Source: Umbelopsis isabellina (Eukaryota; Mucoromycota; Umbelopsidomycetes; Umbelopsidales; Umbelopsidaceae). Taken from it: a stretch of 64,000 nucleotides of DNA. The position numbers were made by a program, and so were the translations under genes. Positions 12,496 through 24,649 of the stretch are shown one piece after another. A model generated the notes under the pieces. The model was not told the origin of the DNA and did no database searches. It saw nothing but the letters and a program-made list of their open reading frames with translations. How positions within the stretch are numbered: position 1 is the first letter of the stretch; each line of letters begins with the position of its first letter. The DNA is taken from NCBI GenBank assembly GCA_016758905.1, contig JAEPQZ010000003.1, positions 992,001 through 1,056,000 of the forward strand, given 5' to 3'.

Positions 12496-12809
12496 GACTT
12501 TAAGTCGATCGGATTGCCTGTAAGCCGCTGGAATATCTGGGCCGGAGGAAGACAGTCACTGGACCAAAATTGGCCCGCAAATTATGAAGATGTCAAAATC
12601 TTCCAGCCATTGCCGATCGTCGGTATTATAACCCCCTTGAGTTCTGAATTCCGTACTCAATTATCGTCAAAATTCTAGTCTTTGCTTGCGATTCCACTTA
12701 ATGTGCACACCTCTTTCATATTCATATGCTGTTATCTCGTCACCTGCCTGTTTAATGAAAATGATGTAGATGAATGAGGAGTTATACCATAATTTAAATG
12801 GGTTGAATT
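12496..12809. other. Intergenic
   Basis: About 310 bp between the polymerase start and the 3' end of methyltransferase A; no feature seen beyond an expected promoter. Confidence 0.55.
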
Positions 12810-13891
12810 TTATTGGGGTGTGGTTAAAATGAGTACAGCGGGCCACTCAACAGTGACCAAATGCTTCTCAAGATTATCAGCATTTAGTAACTTTGCAATT
12901 TCGTTCATCATGCTGTCAACAGGGTCCTCTGAATGCTCCTTCATATAATTAGCATAAGAGCTCCAAGTGTGCATGTAGTTTTTGAAAGCTTCCAAAGTCA
13001 TGACTTTCTCCATAATGGTCTCGGGTGTGGGGTTTCCAATGTTAGTGATATCAGCATCCCCAGGACTAAAGTAATAAGTCGTATTTGGATAAGGCTATTA
13101 CAAATAATTAGCTTTGATAAGAATATACCTCGCAAAGTGACAGATGTCTTACGATTGGGATGTCCCTGTAAAGATTTTCTAATATTTTCCGTCCAGAGTC
13201 TTTTATTGGAGGGTTCAGGTGAATCGCCATGCATTTTAACGGCGCTAATGAGTTATTCACTTACCCCAATAATCACCAAATGTCTCGAGTCCTATTTTTC
13301 TGATCAGAGAACTAGCCTGCTTTGACTCTCTGATTCGAGCATACTCGTATCCAATAATGGCAATGGTGCCATTAGGTTTGAGAACACGCTTGGCTTCCTC
13401 GAAAAATTGATCATGCTTGAACCAGTGAAACGCCTGAGCTGTGGTAATGACATCTACACTCTTGTCTTCGAAGGGAAGTTTCTCAGCAGGACAGGCCGAG
13501 TAGCTAATATTGGGTCGCTTATCTGCTGCTTGCAACATCTGTATTTGTATGTCAATGTCGGTTTTAATGCTACTTTCCACAAAAGGACAATATATACCTT
13601 TTCGGACAAGTCGGTGGCATGTACTTTTGCGAAAGTTTCAGCCAACACGGTTGCAACTTGTCCAGTTCCAGTCCCTATATCCAGGGCTACATTAAATTTT
13701 CCTCCTTTCTGTTTATGATATTCATAGATAAGGTCGTATGTAGTCTTCGAGTATACCGGACGAAATGAGCGATACTGTGGCGGTCAAACACCGGAGTCGA
13801 TTAGTCATTGACAGTAAATGAGCAGAGAAGTAGACGGAAAAAATGCTGTTACCAAAGAGCTATTGAAGGTTGTTCTAGAGAAGGTTGCCAT
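12810..13891 (-). CDS. SAM-dependent methyltransferase, Crg1/trans-aconitate type (copy A)
   Basis: Five exons (13853-13891, 13598-13774, 13265-13538, 13153-13199, 12810-13094) give 273 residues. Motif I is LDIGTGTGQVATVLA, followed by HATDLSEK, then DVITTAQAFHWF and KRVLKPNGTIAIIGY, all marks of class I methyltransferases of type 11. The start MATFSRTTFNSSL followed by YRSFRPVYSK resembles the N-terminus of yeast Crg1, a trans-aconitate methyltransferase that methylates small lipophilic acids or toxins such as cantharidin. No signal peptide; presumably cytosolic. A second gene at 23537-24649 has the same five exons, each of the same length, so the two are paralogues. The substrate is unknown. 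Confidence 0.88.
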
Positions 13892-15112
13892 AACTAATGT
13901 TGTTCTGTTGGCTGTTGCAAACGAATTTTCGTACAAGATTCCGTAGCAATGGATCCTATATTGTATTAAGGTGTACAACCGCCTAAGCCCCTGAGGAGAA
14001 ATGAACCGTATTTGGCGGCTATACTTTCACCCAAAGGGTTTGGGAAGAGAGAGGTCTCCTTATATCAGTCCACGCCAATAGTCGAAAATTTGACATGTTA
14101 ACAAATGTGCCTCGAGAAGCCAGACTCGTCTTATACCAATCTATATAAAGCTCAATATACTTCAAATAGTCTATTATGGCAATGGTTACGCAGGAAATAC
14201 ACAGTGCTATGACAAAAGCATTCCTTTTCTTTGTAAATCATTTTGGAGATGTGAACCCTGCATGTACTGCGCATAAGCTGCCTCTAAACAAATTGAGTTG
14301 GAAGTTTTTTTGAGATAACGCTTAAATCAAGATATGCTTTCCAACCTGGTCATTGGATAATGCTTACATTTTAATTGGGCCACAATGTTTGTAACACCCT
14401 GAAACAAAGGAGGTCAGATCAAATGCTTCACTAGCATTGGTGAAGATGAATGTCTCAATGTGGAAACACGTGTGATCCAGCTAATCCTGCCGATTTGTAT
14501 GATTTGCCTGGATATTTTAAGCTAATATTAATGAAAAGGGACTCAAGTCGTCCACCAGTTGTTAGATCCATTATTTTTCGAGGTATGTGGCGTCCGATAA
14601 TTCACATGCGTCGGCAATGTTCAAAGACACTAGTTGATTGGTATAACATTTTCAGAGTGTTTGTCAGTTTTTGAAATGGAGCCACTTAATATGAGGCATG
14701 ATACAAGCACCGAGGCTCGCGTTCAGTAAATGTAAGCCGCATGTTGCTCGCCTGGGACATTTATGGTAATGGATGGGAGTCTGATATTTGCGTGTGTAAA
14801 TCGACGGCTACCATTGGCCGGCTATCAGGCAGAAATTCGGGACTAGCTCAGATATATATTTTTTTGAACCTGTCGGAGTAACATAAGACATTGGCCCAGC
14901 AAGAGCATTTTGCTGTGGTATCACCTGTGCAAGCATAGAAAATGCATTTCCTTCGCAATTGATCCAAGAGGCGGAAGTGCCTAGGAGCAAAATTGGCTTC
15001 ATGTTAACTTTTTTACTAAAGAAAGACATGTGAAAGGGACCATAAAATTTAACCCGATCAGCGATGTCTCAGCGGATGATAGAGAAACCAATTGGTACGG
15101 AATTGATATCCG

Positions 15113-15118
15113 CACGTG
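15113..15118. promoter_or_regulatory. CACGTG E-box upstream of the phosphate/glycerophosphodiester-type transporter
   Basis: Perfect CACGTG palindrome 177 bp before the ATG at 15295. In yeast this is the core site of the phosphate-starvation factor Pho4, which controls GIT1 and PHO84. It is also bound by other bHLH proteins, so the assignment is a hint only. Confidence 0.4.
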
Positions 15119-15231
15119 CTGTAACTTGACCACAACAAGCGAAATTAAGATTTGCCAGTGGGACGTTTGCATATCAACACGAACGTTTGTATCTCGATAC
15201 ATATGCTCTCGTGGTACAACATTTCAAGGCA

Positions 15232-15239
15232 TATAAAAG
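15232..15239 (+). promoter_or_regulatory. TATA box of the Git1-like transporter gene
   Basis: TATAAAAG, 56 bp before the ATG at 15295, is a canonical TATA element at a position typical of inducible fungal transporter genes. Confidence 0.55.
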
Positions 15240-15294
15240 GAGCATACTATACGGCCCAAAAAAAAATCCCATCTGCGAGCGTTTTCTTTTCTCA

Positions 15295-17040
15295 ATGTCT
15301 GCAGCTGATATCAAGGAAAATATCCATGTGGATGGTGGCAAGCAAGGCGATATAGACGTTGTCCATCATGAAAATGGTGGAAATGGCACAGAGTCTCTTG
15401 ACTCTTACCCTACTTCTGTCGAGAAAACTTCTCAACTCACTTCTTTGATCTTCGCTGGTATCGCGTACGGAAGTGATGGTTACCAAGCTAATGCTATCGG
15501 TGCCGTCAGCGGTTGGCTTGGTCAGATCTACGGTGATGTCTATGACTCTTATGCCTCAACCAGAGTCAGCAATGCTTTGTTGATTGGTGATATAATTGGT
15601 CAAATTGGCTTTGGTATCTTGATCGATCGTGTCGGCAGAAAGTTCGGTATTGTTGCCTGCACAGCTCTTGTCTGCTTGGTACGTTGCATGCCTTTACATT
15701 AACATTAAATGAAATCACAATGTACTCATTATGATTTCCATTCCAGGGTATTATATTGGCTACTGCTTCCAGCGGTATGACTCCCCAAGGTCTCTTCTGG
15801 ATGTTGTGTATCTCTAGAGGTATTAGTGGTGTCGGTATTGGCGGCGAATACCCATGCTGTTCTACCGCTGCCAGTGAAAGTGCTGAAGAATCCGGAAGAA
15901 GCCGTGGTTTCTGGTTGGTTATCTGCGGTAATTTCATCATCGAGTGAGTATTGTGCATAGCCATTTCATGATGATGTTAGACTCAGTAACTAATCATTTA
16001 TTTTCTCAGTTGTGGTTTCCTTCTAGGTACCATCGTTCCCGTTATTATGTTCGCTATATGTGGTGAAAATGCTCTTGAGCCTGCCTGGCGTTTGACCTTG
16101 GGTCTTGGACTCATCCTTCCTGTCACCGTCTTGTATTTCCGTCTCAAAATGCTCAACTCCAAGATGTACCGTAAGGAAGCTATGCAACATAAGGTCCCTT
16201 ATGGTCTCATCTTCAAGCATTACTGGAAATATCTCCTTGCTTCCGGTGGTATCTGGTTCCTTTATGACTTTATTTCCTAGTAAGTTGAATGCTTATCTTT
16301 CCATTACACCAATTAGTCACAAGTGCAAGCGTAATTAAGTTTACGTTTATCTCTACACTTTTAGCTCCTTCGGTATCTTCTCCGACACCATTCTTGCCTT
16401 GGCCGTCCCTAACAACTCCATGATGCAAACTCTCGAATGGAACATTGTCCTCAATGTTTTCTATCCTTTCGGTGCTCTTGCTGGTGCCTTCTTCGTTGAT
16501 CGTTGGGGCCGTAAGAAGACCATGGCCACTGGTTTCTTTGTGCAAGCCGTGTTTGGTATCGTTCTTGGTGCTGCTGCACCTCAGATTGTCACCGTCTTCC
16601 CTCTCTTTGTTATTCTCTACGGTATTTTCCTCTTCTTCGGAGAATTCGGTCCCGGTGACTGTACCATTCTTGTTGCTAGTGAAATCTACCCCACTGCCAT
16701 CCGTGGTACTATGATGGGTTTGAGTGCTGCTATCGGTAAGGCTGGTGCTGCTATTGGTACTCAAGTCTTCAAGCCGATCTTGAAGGCTCTCACTGCTTCC
16801 ACTGGTGATGCCATGAAAGCCCAGGGTTATGTCTTCATCATTGGTTCCTGTATCTCTATTCTTGGTGGTATTATGACTCTCCTTCTCGTTCCCGAAATGA
16901 GCAACGAGAAGATGAAGAAGAACGATGAAGAATTCCGTCAATTGTTGATTGACAATGGTTATGATGTCGGTCTTCTCGGTATCCACCCCTCCCCTGAGGA
17001 TGCTAAGGCCGGACTGGAATCCGCTGAGAAGTCATCCTAA
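15295..17040 (+). CDS. MFS transporter of the Git1/Pho84 group (glycerophosphodiester or phosphate : H+ symporter)
   Basis: Four exons (15295-15678, 15747-15943, 16010-16279, 16365-17040) give 508 residues. It has about 12 membrane segments, the loop-2/3 MFS signature DRVGRKFG and its second-half counterpart DRWGRKKT. The motif GISGVGIGGEYPCCST resembles the equivalent stretch of Git1-type glycerophosphoinositol permeases and Pho84. It should sit in the plasma membrane and import phosphate-containing solutes with protons. The start MSAADIKEN is the first ATG after a TATA box. The region upstream carries two CACGTG sites, fitting phosphate control. Exact substrate is uncertain; the broader sugar-porter superfamily is certain. 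Confidence 0.85.
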
Positions 17041-18978
17041 GCACATTTTTCATAATACCCACGTAAAATTTCACATCACACATCATTGCTGCTGCACATG
17101 CACAGCTTAATATTAACATTAAGGCAGTCCCAAACAACATCAAAAATTAATAGTGACCATTTCCCGATAAAATAGGTTTAAATTGACAAACCTTTTTTTT
17201 ACTACAACTTTTTAACCGCATTTAGTAAAAGCTAAAGTAATCAGAAACACAACCGATGTGCGTGCCAGGATCATTGGCTAGCAATTGGTGTTTATGGTGT
17301 TACTGCATCTATTAGCCTAATTGGTCCTCGTTGCACAAATGATAGGGAAAAGCAAATGCCAAAACCTGTCATTGGCGTCGTCTGTTAATCTGATTCGGCT
17401 GTTTGTTTCTCCACCCACCTTTATTTTGATATTTAAGCATATTGTCAAACACCAAGGTTTTCTTGAAGCCTTCTGTAAACAAGTGTTGGCTCAGATTTGA
17501 TACTGGCAACCTTATTTTATAGTTACTACACAGGTCAAAATGCCGCAATGCCCACATAATTTTGTGCCTAGTTGTATATTGGCCAGAGTGAAAGATTGGA
17601 ACGGTCATCGCTTAGCTGTGTATTTGGTACCGAATTGTGTTGCATCCATAGTTTGTCAATGTACATTTTGAAAGATAAGCAACTTCATGTAGAATTAAGC
17701 CATCGCTCTCTGAATCTTCAATCGTGTGAATGGATGCTGCCTGCCAAAAGGCCATATCTCAAGATTAGTTCATTTTCTGGGGCTTGAAATGAAAACAATT
17801 TGTTAGATTCCGTGCTGACGTGGTTCATTTCTTCAGCCGACGCTCCACAGAAAAAAATTTTGTTCAGCTAAGCTGTTTAACCGTCTCTAATGAAAGTGTT
17901 ATTGAATTTGTAATTGGAGGAAATGTCCTATATAATTTAATTTTGGAAAATTATGGGGCAGCATGCACAGAAACAAATTACAAATACCCCAACATTTAAC
18001 TTTAAGTGGATAATAAAGAATACATGGAGCACTACCGCGGGCTTATGAGCGTACTTCCATGACTCGATTAGCGCCTATTGAGTTCATTTTTTTTTGTATC
18101 TCCTATTCGGCCCGATTGTTGTCTTGATAGCTGGGCTTTTACCACGCTGCATCGTCACCGAATTTCCGATCGAATCCCGCTTACAACGGCTTTGAGTAAT
18201 CAATCAGCTATTTGTCTACTGGGCACACCAACGATAACCAATTTCGCATTTGCTGGTACTCGGAAAAATTTGGAAGACGTGGGCTCAGAATTGGCATAAC
18301 TGACTGACAAGACTGCTTCTGGTTTTTTGCCAATTTTGGAGGACCCTTAGTGACGCTATTGAGGCGTGGGATACTTTGAGCTTGGGTAACCATGTTGAAG
18401 CGGGGAAGCTGAAAACGCAACATAATGCTATCAAGGTTAAATGAGTCGCATGTCACTTCTACTTAAAGTTGACTCTCCATTGCACCAAATACGAAAGGGA
18501 TTGGCTCAGTCAGGTGCAGTTGCAGAATAATTTCCAGCAAAAACTCCTATATCCAGCGTGATTGGCCCAATCGGCTCATTATTACGCTACCGTCATTGTC
18601 AGTCAGACAAAAGGGTGTCTTAAAAAATTTTATTTGGGATTATTGATAGCCTGATGTGTCTCACTTATGGTACGCCAAATTTGCATCACTAGGGGGACGA
18701 TAAGGGCCTGCATAAAGATCTATCATGGAAAGACGTAGCCCTCCTACAAGACAATGTATAATCTGCCCCAGTCTAGTACGGTAGAAAATATATCGTTAGT
18801 GCAAATAAGTAATCAAACCCTAAAATTTGCTGCACCGTTTATCATGATACTTTTGATTTCCCGTAGCGCTCCGTCGTGAATGGATTGGTCGAGCGCCGAC
18901 TTTAGTATATAAAGCGCCCAAAGTTTCTAATCGCCTCAATTCATCTTCTTTTCAACCTTTCTCTATACTTTCCGTATC
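17041..18978. other. Long intergenic region upstream of the peptide transporter
   Basis: 1.9 kb with no supportable gene on either strand. It is AT-rich with many short frames of no coding character. It contains a GATAAG site at 18699-18704, the type read by fungal nitrogen-control GATA factors, about 275 bp before the peptide transporter start. It probably holds a large regulated promoter plus the 3' end of the gene to the left. Confidence 0.5.
18906..18913 (+). promoter_or_regulatory. TATA box of the peptide transporter gene
   Basis: TATATAAA, about 70 bp before the ATG at 18979, is well placed for a core promoter element. Confidence 0.55.
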
Positions 18979-20805
18979 ATGCACGGCGAAGAGTCTGCCA
19001 AATATGAAGGGCCCGTCGCCATTGATGAGAAGCCTGCTGGCAATATGCCATACAACGACATGACAGAGGATGGGTCCTCTGACCCTAGTGACATGGAACC
19101 CACTGACGAAGATTGGAAAACCATGAGAGAAGTTGCTGATGCTTTGCCAGTTTCAGCATACCTTGTCATTTTGATTGAGTTTTGCGAAAGATTTACTTTC
19201 TACGGTTTAAGCGGACCCTTTCAAAATTATGTCCAATATCCTAACCCTCCTTCTTGTAAGTGCTTGTAATATAATGTAGCGGAAGTGAAAATTTTTATTG
19301 ACAAATTGTACCCTCGTGGCTTTATCATGACAGACCCCGCTGCTCAGCCTGGTGCTATGGGTCGCGGCCAACAGACAGCCACAGCTTTGAATACCTTCTT
19401 CCAATTCTGGTGCTACATCACTCCTATCTTGGGTGCCATTGTTGCTGATCAATACCTCGGAAAATACAGAACTATCGTCCTCTTTGCCTGCATATATCTT
19501 TGCGGTCTTTTGATCTTGACTTTGACTTCGATACCTGCCGGCATTGAAAGTGGTGCTGCTTTCCCTGGTTACGTTGTCGGTATCATTATCATTGGTCTGG
19601 GTACCGGTGGTATCAAGTCCAATGTATCTCCTTTAATTGGTGAACAATATCGTAGCCGTACGCCTTATATCAAGACTCTGCCCTCTGGCGAACGTGTTAT
19701 TGTCACTCCTCAAGCAACGTATCAAAAGATCTTCAATATGTTCTACTGGGGTATCAACCTTGGTTCTCTCTCAGCTATTGCTACCACTGAGTTGGAGAAG
19801 AATGTTGGTTTCTGGGCCGCTTATGTGTTACCGACTATTATGTTTATTCCCGGTATCATTGTTGTCGTATCTGGCAGAAAGCTCTACATTTCAGCTCCTC
19901 CAAGAGGTTCTATTTTCCTCGAAGCAGGAAAGTTGATGTTTATGAGCCTGAAAGTGAAGGGTGGCATGGATGCATGCAAACCTTCTGTTTTGCAAGACAC
20001 TCATCCTGAAAAAATGGCTGCTGTAACATGGGACGACGTCTTTGTTGATGAAATGAAACGTACGTTGAAGGCTTGCGTTGTGTTCTGCTGGTTCCCTATC
20101 TACTGGCTGTGCTACAATCAAATGACTACCAATCTTATTTCCATGGCTGCTACTATGGAGACCGGCAATGTGCCAAACGATATTATGCAAAACATTGATC
20201 CTATTGCCTTGATCATTATGATCCCTATCATGGATCGTCTCATTTACCCTGGTCTCCGTCGCGTGGGCATCCACTTCAGACCCATTGCGCGTATTGCCAC
20301 TGGTTTCTTCTTTGCTTCTGTTGCTATGGCTTATACTGCTGGTATCCAGTCCAAGGTTTACAATTCTCCTCCTTACTACAATTACCCATCTCAAGGTGAT
20401 GGCCCCAACTATATTTCTGCTGGTTATCAAGTTCCATCCTATGTATTTATTGCCATGTCCGAGATTTTCGCTGCTATTACTGGTTATGAATATGCATACA
20501 AGAAGGCTCCCGAGTCTATGAAATCTCTTGTCATGGCCCTGTTCCTTCTCGCCAACTGCTTTGCTTCAATTCTCAACTTTGCTCTTGTTTCGGTTACTGT
20601 GGATCCCAAGCTTGTATGGTTGTACACCGGTATCTCTGCTGCCATGTTCATCGCCACTCCCATCTTTTATTTCTGCCATCATAAGCTGGATAAAACTGAT
20701 GTTGAGCAAGATGCTATCGGTCGCAGAGGATCAGTTGCCGATGCTTATCAGCAAAATCATGTTTATGCCGCTGAATACGAAGCTGACGCCAAGAACGTCG
20801 CCTAA
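18979..20805 (+). CDS. PTR2: Proton-coupled di/tripeptide transporter, POT/PTR2 family
   Basis: Two exons (18979-19255 and 19334-20805) give 582 residues. The PTR signatures are clear: FCERFTFYGLSGPFQNY in the first helix region, GRGQQTATALNTFFQFW and GAIVADQYLGKYRTI, then GLGTGGIKSNVSPLIGEQY and the second-half FNMFYWGINLGSL. The N-terminal ~55 residues are acidic and cytosolic, as in yeast Ptr2, where this end takes part in regulation. It imports short peptides with protons at the plasma membrane for nitrogen supply. A TATA box and a GATA site upstream suit nitrogen-regulated expression. The last 70 residues are a polar tail. Family assignment is certain. Confidence 0.95.
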
Positions 20806-21403
20806 GAGCGAAATCTTTCAAATTTGTAAAATCCAAATCCAAATTTCAGAGAGGTAGAATTCTTTGCCCTATACCTTCCTCTCTTTTTAGACAGACTTTC
20901 TCTACAAGTCGACACAATTGTGCTTGTAAAATTAAAAACAAAAAAAAATGGTAGCTCAAAGTTGTAATTTTCTTCCCATCTTCGACTGACTTTTCGGATA
21001 CGTTATCTATATAAAGTGTATTATGATTATGTTTAAAAAGAACAATTCATTGAAATTCGGAGGTGACACCAAATAGCAGCAAGAAGTACAATAAGCACAC
21101 CATAATGGATTTCACATGAACATCGTTGTGGTGTGAAATTTGTGACTTTACCCCCACATAACCCTACCCCAGTAGTTCCCATGATAAGCACATCGCCAAA
21201 AAAATATCCTTCAGATGTTTCATTTTAATGAGGGAATATGAATATTTATAAAAAACTACACGCACAGAATCTTTGAACGAGGTAATTGTCTAGCAGAACC
21301 TCTCAATCTTGTAAAATAAATTCAAAAATCCTAAATTTTTTCAGATGTGTTTTCGAGCAAAGTACATAAGGAAAAGAAAAAATTGAGGCAAACTGAAGAT
21401 AGT
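20806..21403. other. Convergent intergenic region (3' ends of PTR2 and catalase)
   Basis: About 600 bp between two genes that point at each other. It should hold both 3' untranslated regions; no other feature seen. Confidence 0.6.
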
Positions 21404-23246
21404 TTAAGCCTTGGCACCAGCCTTGAGAACACCCTCCTCAATGCGGCGACCGTATTCGGGATCGGCTCTCTTGAAGTTGGCGATTTGGCGATCACGGATG
21501 TGCTTCTTGGCGTTCTTGATGTGGCCAACAATGTTGTTGATAAGGTTGGTCTTGTCTTGGGCAGACATCAAGCGGTAGAGGTTACCAGCTTGGACAAAGT
21601 CAACATCGGTGAGCTCGTAGCTGTGGCGACCAGTGGCACCGTGAATCTCCTCAGCAGAGAAGGTAGTGGCCTTGACGTTGGTTTGGAAAGGACCGTTGCC
21701 AGAGTTGGGCTCATAGTTGGGAGCAGAACCGCCATTGCCATTGACAGCCATGAAACCATCACGCTGGTGGTTAGCAACGCGAGATTGAGGCTGGTTGATG
21801 GGAATTTGGCTGTAGTTGGGTCCCAAACGGTGACGGTGGGTATCGGGGTAGGAGAACAGACGTCCCTGCAACATACGATCAGCGGTAATGTCAATACCGG
21901 GAACGATGTGAGAGGGAGAGAAAGCAGCTTGTTCAGTCTCGGCAAAGTAGTTCTCGGGGTTGCGGTTCAAAGTGAGCTTGCCGATTTGCTGAAGAGGGTA
22001 GTCCTTGTGGGGCCAAACCTTGGTGACATCGAAGGGATTGAAACGGTACTTCTTAGCATCCTCAGGCTCCATAATTTGAATGTACACAGTCCAGCTGGGA
22101 TGTTCACCACGGGCAATGGCCTCGAACAAATCACGGGTAGCATAATCAGGATCGGAAGTCAACTTGGCGGCCTCTTCAGCAGTGAAGTTCTTGACACCCT
22201 GATCAGTCTTAAAATGCCACTTGACATACTTGAAGTTACCTTGCTCATCAACAAGCTTCAAAGTGTGTGAAGAGTAACCGTTCATGCGACGGTAACCATC
22301 GGGAGTACCACGGTCAGAGAATAGGATGGTGACTTGGTGAATGGACTCTGGGACGAGTGAAAGGAAGTCCCAGAAAGCATCAGCGTCGCCCAAGTTGGTT
22401 TGGGGATTGCGCTTCTGTGTGTGAATGAAATCTGGCGGAATTTAAAATCAGTGTTAGCTGTCACCAAAAGGCGATAATTCGCATCTGTAAGCAAAATCGC
22501 AACCAAAAAGACGGTAACTTTACCTGGGAACTTGGAAGGATCACGAATAAAGAAGACGGGAGTGTTGTTACCAACCATATCCCAGTTACCTATACAACGA
22601 TGAGAGTCAGTCTATGTCTTTGACGCTTCTTATACAGCTCTATACAGAATGACGCTGCCGTTTACCTTCTTCAGTGTAGAACTTGACGGCGAAACCACGG
22701 GGATCGCGAGCAGTATCAGCACTACCCTTCTCACCACCGACAGTGGAGAAACGAAGGAAAACAGGAGTCTTCTTGCCAACTTGGTTCAAGAACTTGGCTT
22801 TGGTAATCTTGCTAAAGTCATGAGTGACCTCTACAATTCAGGATATGACTATGCGTTAGTGCGACTTTCCGACTTCTAGTGGATATAAAGCCTTTAAACA
22901 TACCAAAGACACCATGGGCACCAGCACCCTTGGCGTGGACAACACGTTCAGGGATACGCTCTCTGTCGAAGTGAGCTAAATAAAAGAGATTTGAAATCAG
23001 TGAATATGCTCTGGAGCATCTGCGCTTTTCCAAATTTCTATTGACTTACCGAGCTTATCAATGAGATGGAAGTCTTGAATCAAGCTAGCGACAACGGCAA
23101 GAGACATTAGTTAAAGAGTATGAGTTTTTCACATGGATGTAGTAAAACTTAACATACACAGGACCCCATTGTCCAGCAGTTTGGGAGGTTTGGTTGTTCT
23201 CAACAGGGTTTCCGTTGGAAGTTGTGAGGTAGTTGTTGCCTGACAT
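21404..23246 (-). CDS. Monofunctional heme catalase (small-subunit clade)
   Basis: Six exons (23158-23246, 23050-23084, 22904-22975, 22666-22830, 22524-22589, 21404-22431) give 484 residues. The catalytic histidine lies in [17 protein letters not shown] (about residue 55), the distal asparagine in GNWDMVGNN, and the heme-ligand tyrosine in [14 protein letters not shown] (about residue 337). The enzyme breaks down hydrogen peroxide as a heme homotetramer. No N-terminal targeting peptide is visible. The C-terminus ends AKA, a weak match at best to the peroxisomal tripeptide SKL, so location is open between cytosol and peroxisome. It lies tail-to-tail with the peptide transporter and head-to-tail after methyltransferase B. 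Confidence 0.96.
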
Positions 23247-23536
23247 TTTCAAGTTACAAGAAAGAGAAAGAGTGGGGTAAAGAGAAACAAGCAGCGCAAA
23301 GCGAAGGTGGGAAGCTCTTGTCTATATTTTCATCTGATTCACGCAGTCACATCGGACTTTGCGATTTGAAATATACCGAATTTCTGCTCACACGCCAATA
23401 AGCTGCCGTATCTACCCTTTAGCTGCAGATTATATAAAACTGCCTCAATCTTATTGGTTGAGTGTCATTCGCCATTTTATTGTTTTTAACATTTTAACTT
23501 TGTATTGATGTATTTCTCAACTTATCCACCCAAAAT

Positions 23537-24649
23537 TTATTCAGGTGTAGTTAGAATAAGGACCGCTGGCCATTCAACGGTAATTTGATGTTCTTCCGGT
23601 TTGTTAGTTTTTAATAGAACTGCCATATCCTCAATCATCTTGTCTACGGGGTCCTCAGTATGATCCTTCATATAATTAGCGTAAGCGCTCCACGTCTTGA
23701 TGTAACTTCTAAAAGTTTCCAGACTCATATCTTGCTCCATAATTGGCTTGGGAGTAATTTTCCCTATATTGGTAATGTCGGCATCCTCAGGACTGAAGTA
23801 ATAGTCGGTATTTGCGTATGGCTATTTCATTCCAAATGCAAGTCGGTATCCACGTTAGCATGTGCCGCGTATCTTCGCGTTATTCTCAGATCAGCAAAAA
23901 CTTACAATCGGAATATCTCTGTATAAGTTGTCTACCAACACACGTCCTTGATCTGAGTAACATCAGCTCTTTTGTAAGTAACAGTGCTCTTCCTGGATCA
24001 GGCATCTGGTTTACTCACCCCAATAATCCCCCAATGTCTCAAGCCCGAGTTTTTCAACAAGTTCGCTTGCGTTACGTGATCCTTTGATGCGAGCGAAGGC
24101 GTAGCCAATAATGGCTATAGTGCCCTGAGGTTTAAGTACGCGCTTAGCTTCCTTGAAAAAATCGTCATGCTTGAACCAGTGAAATGCTTGAGCCGTGGTA
24201 ATGACGTCCACGCTATTGTCGTCGAAAGGTAGTTTTTCTGCAGAGCAAGCTTGATAATCAATGTTTGGACCCTTGACTGCTGATTCCAACATCTATAAAT
24301 TGAAATTAGCGTCGTCGTCTCTTGGTTGTTTGCGCTTGTACAATGAACGATACCTTCTCAGATAGGTCGGTACCGTGCACGTGCGAAAAGGTTTGTGCCA
24401 ATTCAGTTGCCACTTGGCCGGTTCCTGTGCCAATGTCAACAGCTACATTGAATAATCCTCCTTTCTGCTTATGGTAGTCATAAATAAGGTCATAAGTAGC
24501 TTTGGAGTACACAGGGCGAAAAGAGCGATACTGTGGCGGATTGTCAGAGAGATGATCAGTCAAATTGGACATAAAGTGCGCATCGGGAAACAGTCCAAAG
24601 TAAGAATTACCAGAGCACTATTGAAGGTTGTTCTAGAGAAAGTTGCCAT
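23537..24649 (-). CDS. SAM-dependent methyltransferase, Crg1/trans-aconitate type (copy B)
   Basis: Five exons (24611-24649, 24354-24530, 24019-24292, 23906-23952, 23537-23821) give 273 residues. Exon lengths are identical to those of copy A at 12810-13891. Motif I is VDIGTGTGQVATELA, followed by HGTDLSEK, DVITTAQAFHWF and KRVLKPQGTIAIIGY. By eye about three quarters of the residues in exon 3 match copy A. Both start MATFSRTTFNS, so even the N-terminal leader exon is kept. The gene is intact, with no stop or frameshift. It should methylate a small acidic or lipophilic compound in the cytosol; the substrate may differ from that of copy A. Introns differ strongly between copies, so the duplication is not recent. 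Confidence 0.88.

Larger units (their letters stand above)
13892..15294. promoter_or_regulatory. Divergent intergenic region between methyltransferase A and the Git1-like transporter
   Basis: 1.4 kb with no supportable exon. On the transporter side, CACGTG palindromes lie at 14467-14472 and 15113-15118, and a TATA box lies close to the start codon. The methyltransferase side shows no clear site. A 73-codon frame at 14808-15029 (minus) was looked at and not accepted. Confidence 0.5.

Noticed and set aside
14808-15029. 73-codon minus-strand frame with an ATG and protein-like composition
   Set aside because: No splice partner, no recognised motif, and it overlaps the transporter promoter; most likely chance.
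16270-16986. 238-codon minus-strand frame opposite the Git1-like transporter
   Set aside because: Antisense shadow of the transporter's last exon; low-complexity Thr/Asn/Glu composition and no motif.
21347-22270. 307-codon plus-strand frame opposite the catalase
   Set aside because: It is the antisense shadow of a strongly biased coding exon; the catalase strand carries all conserved motifs.
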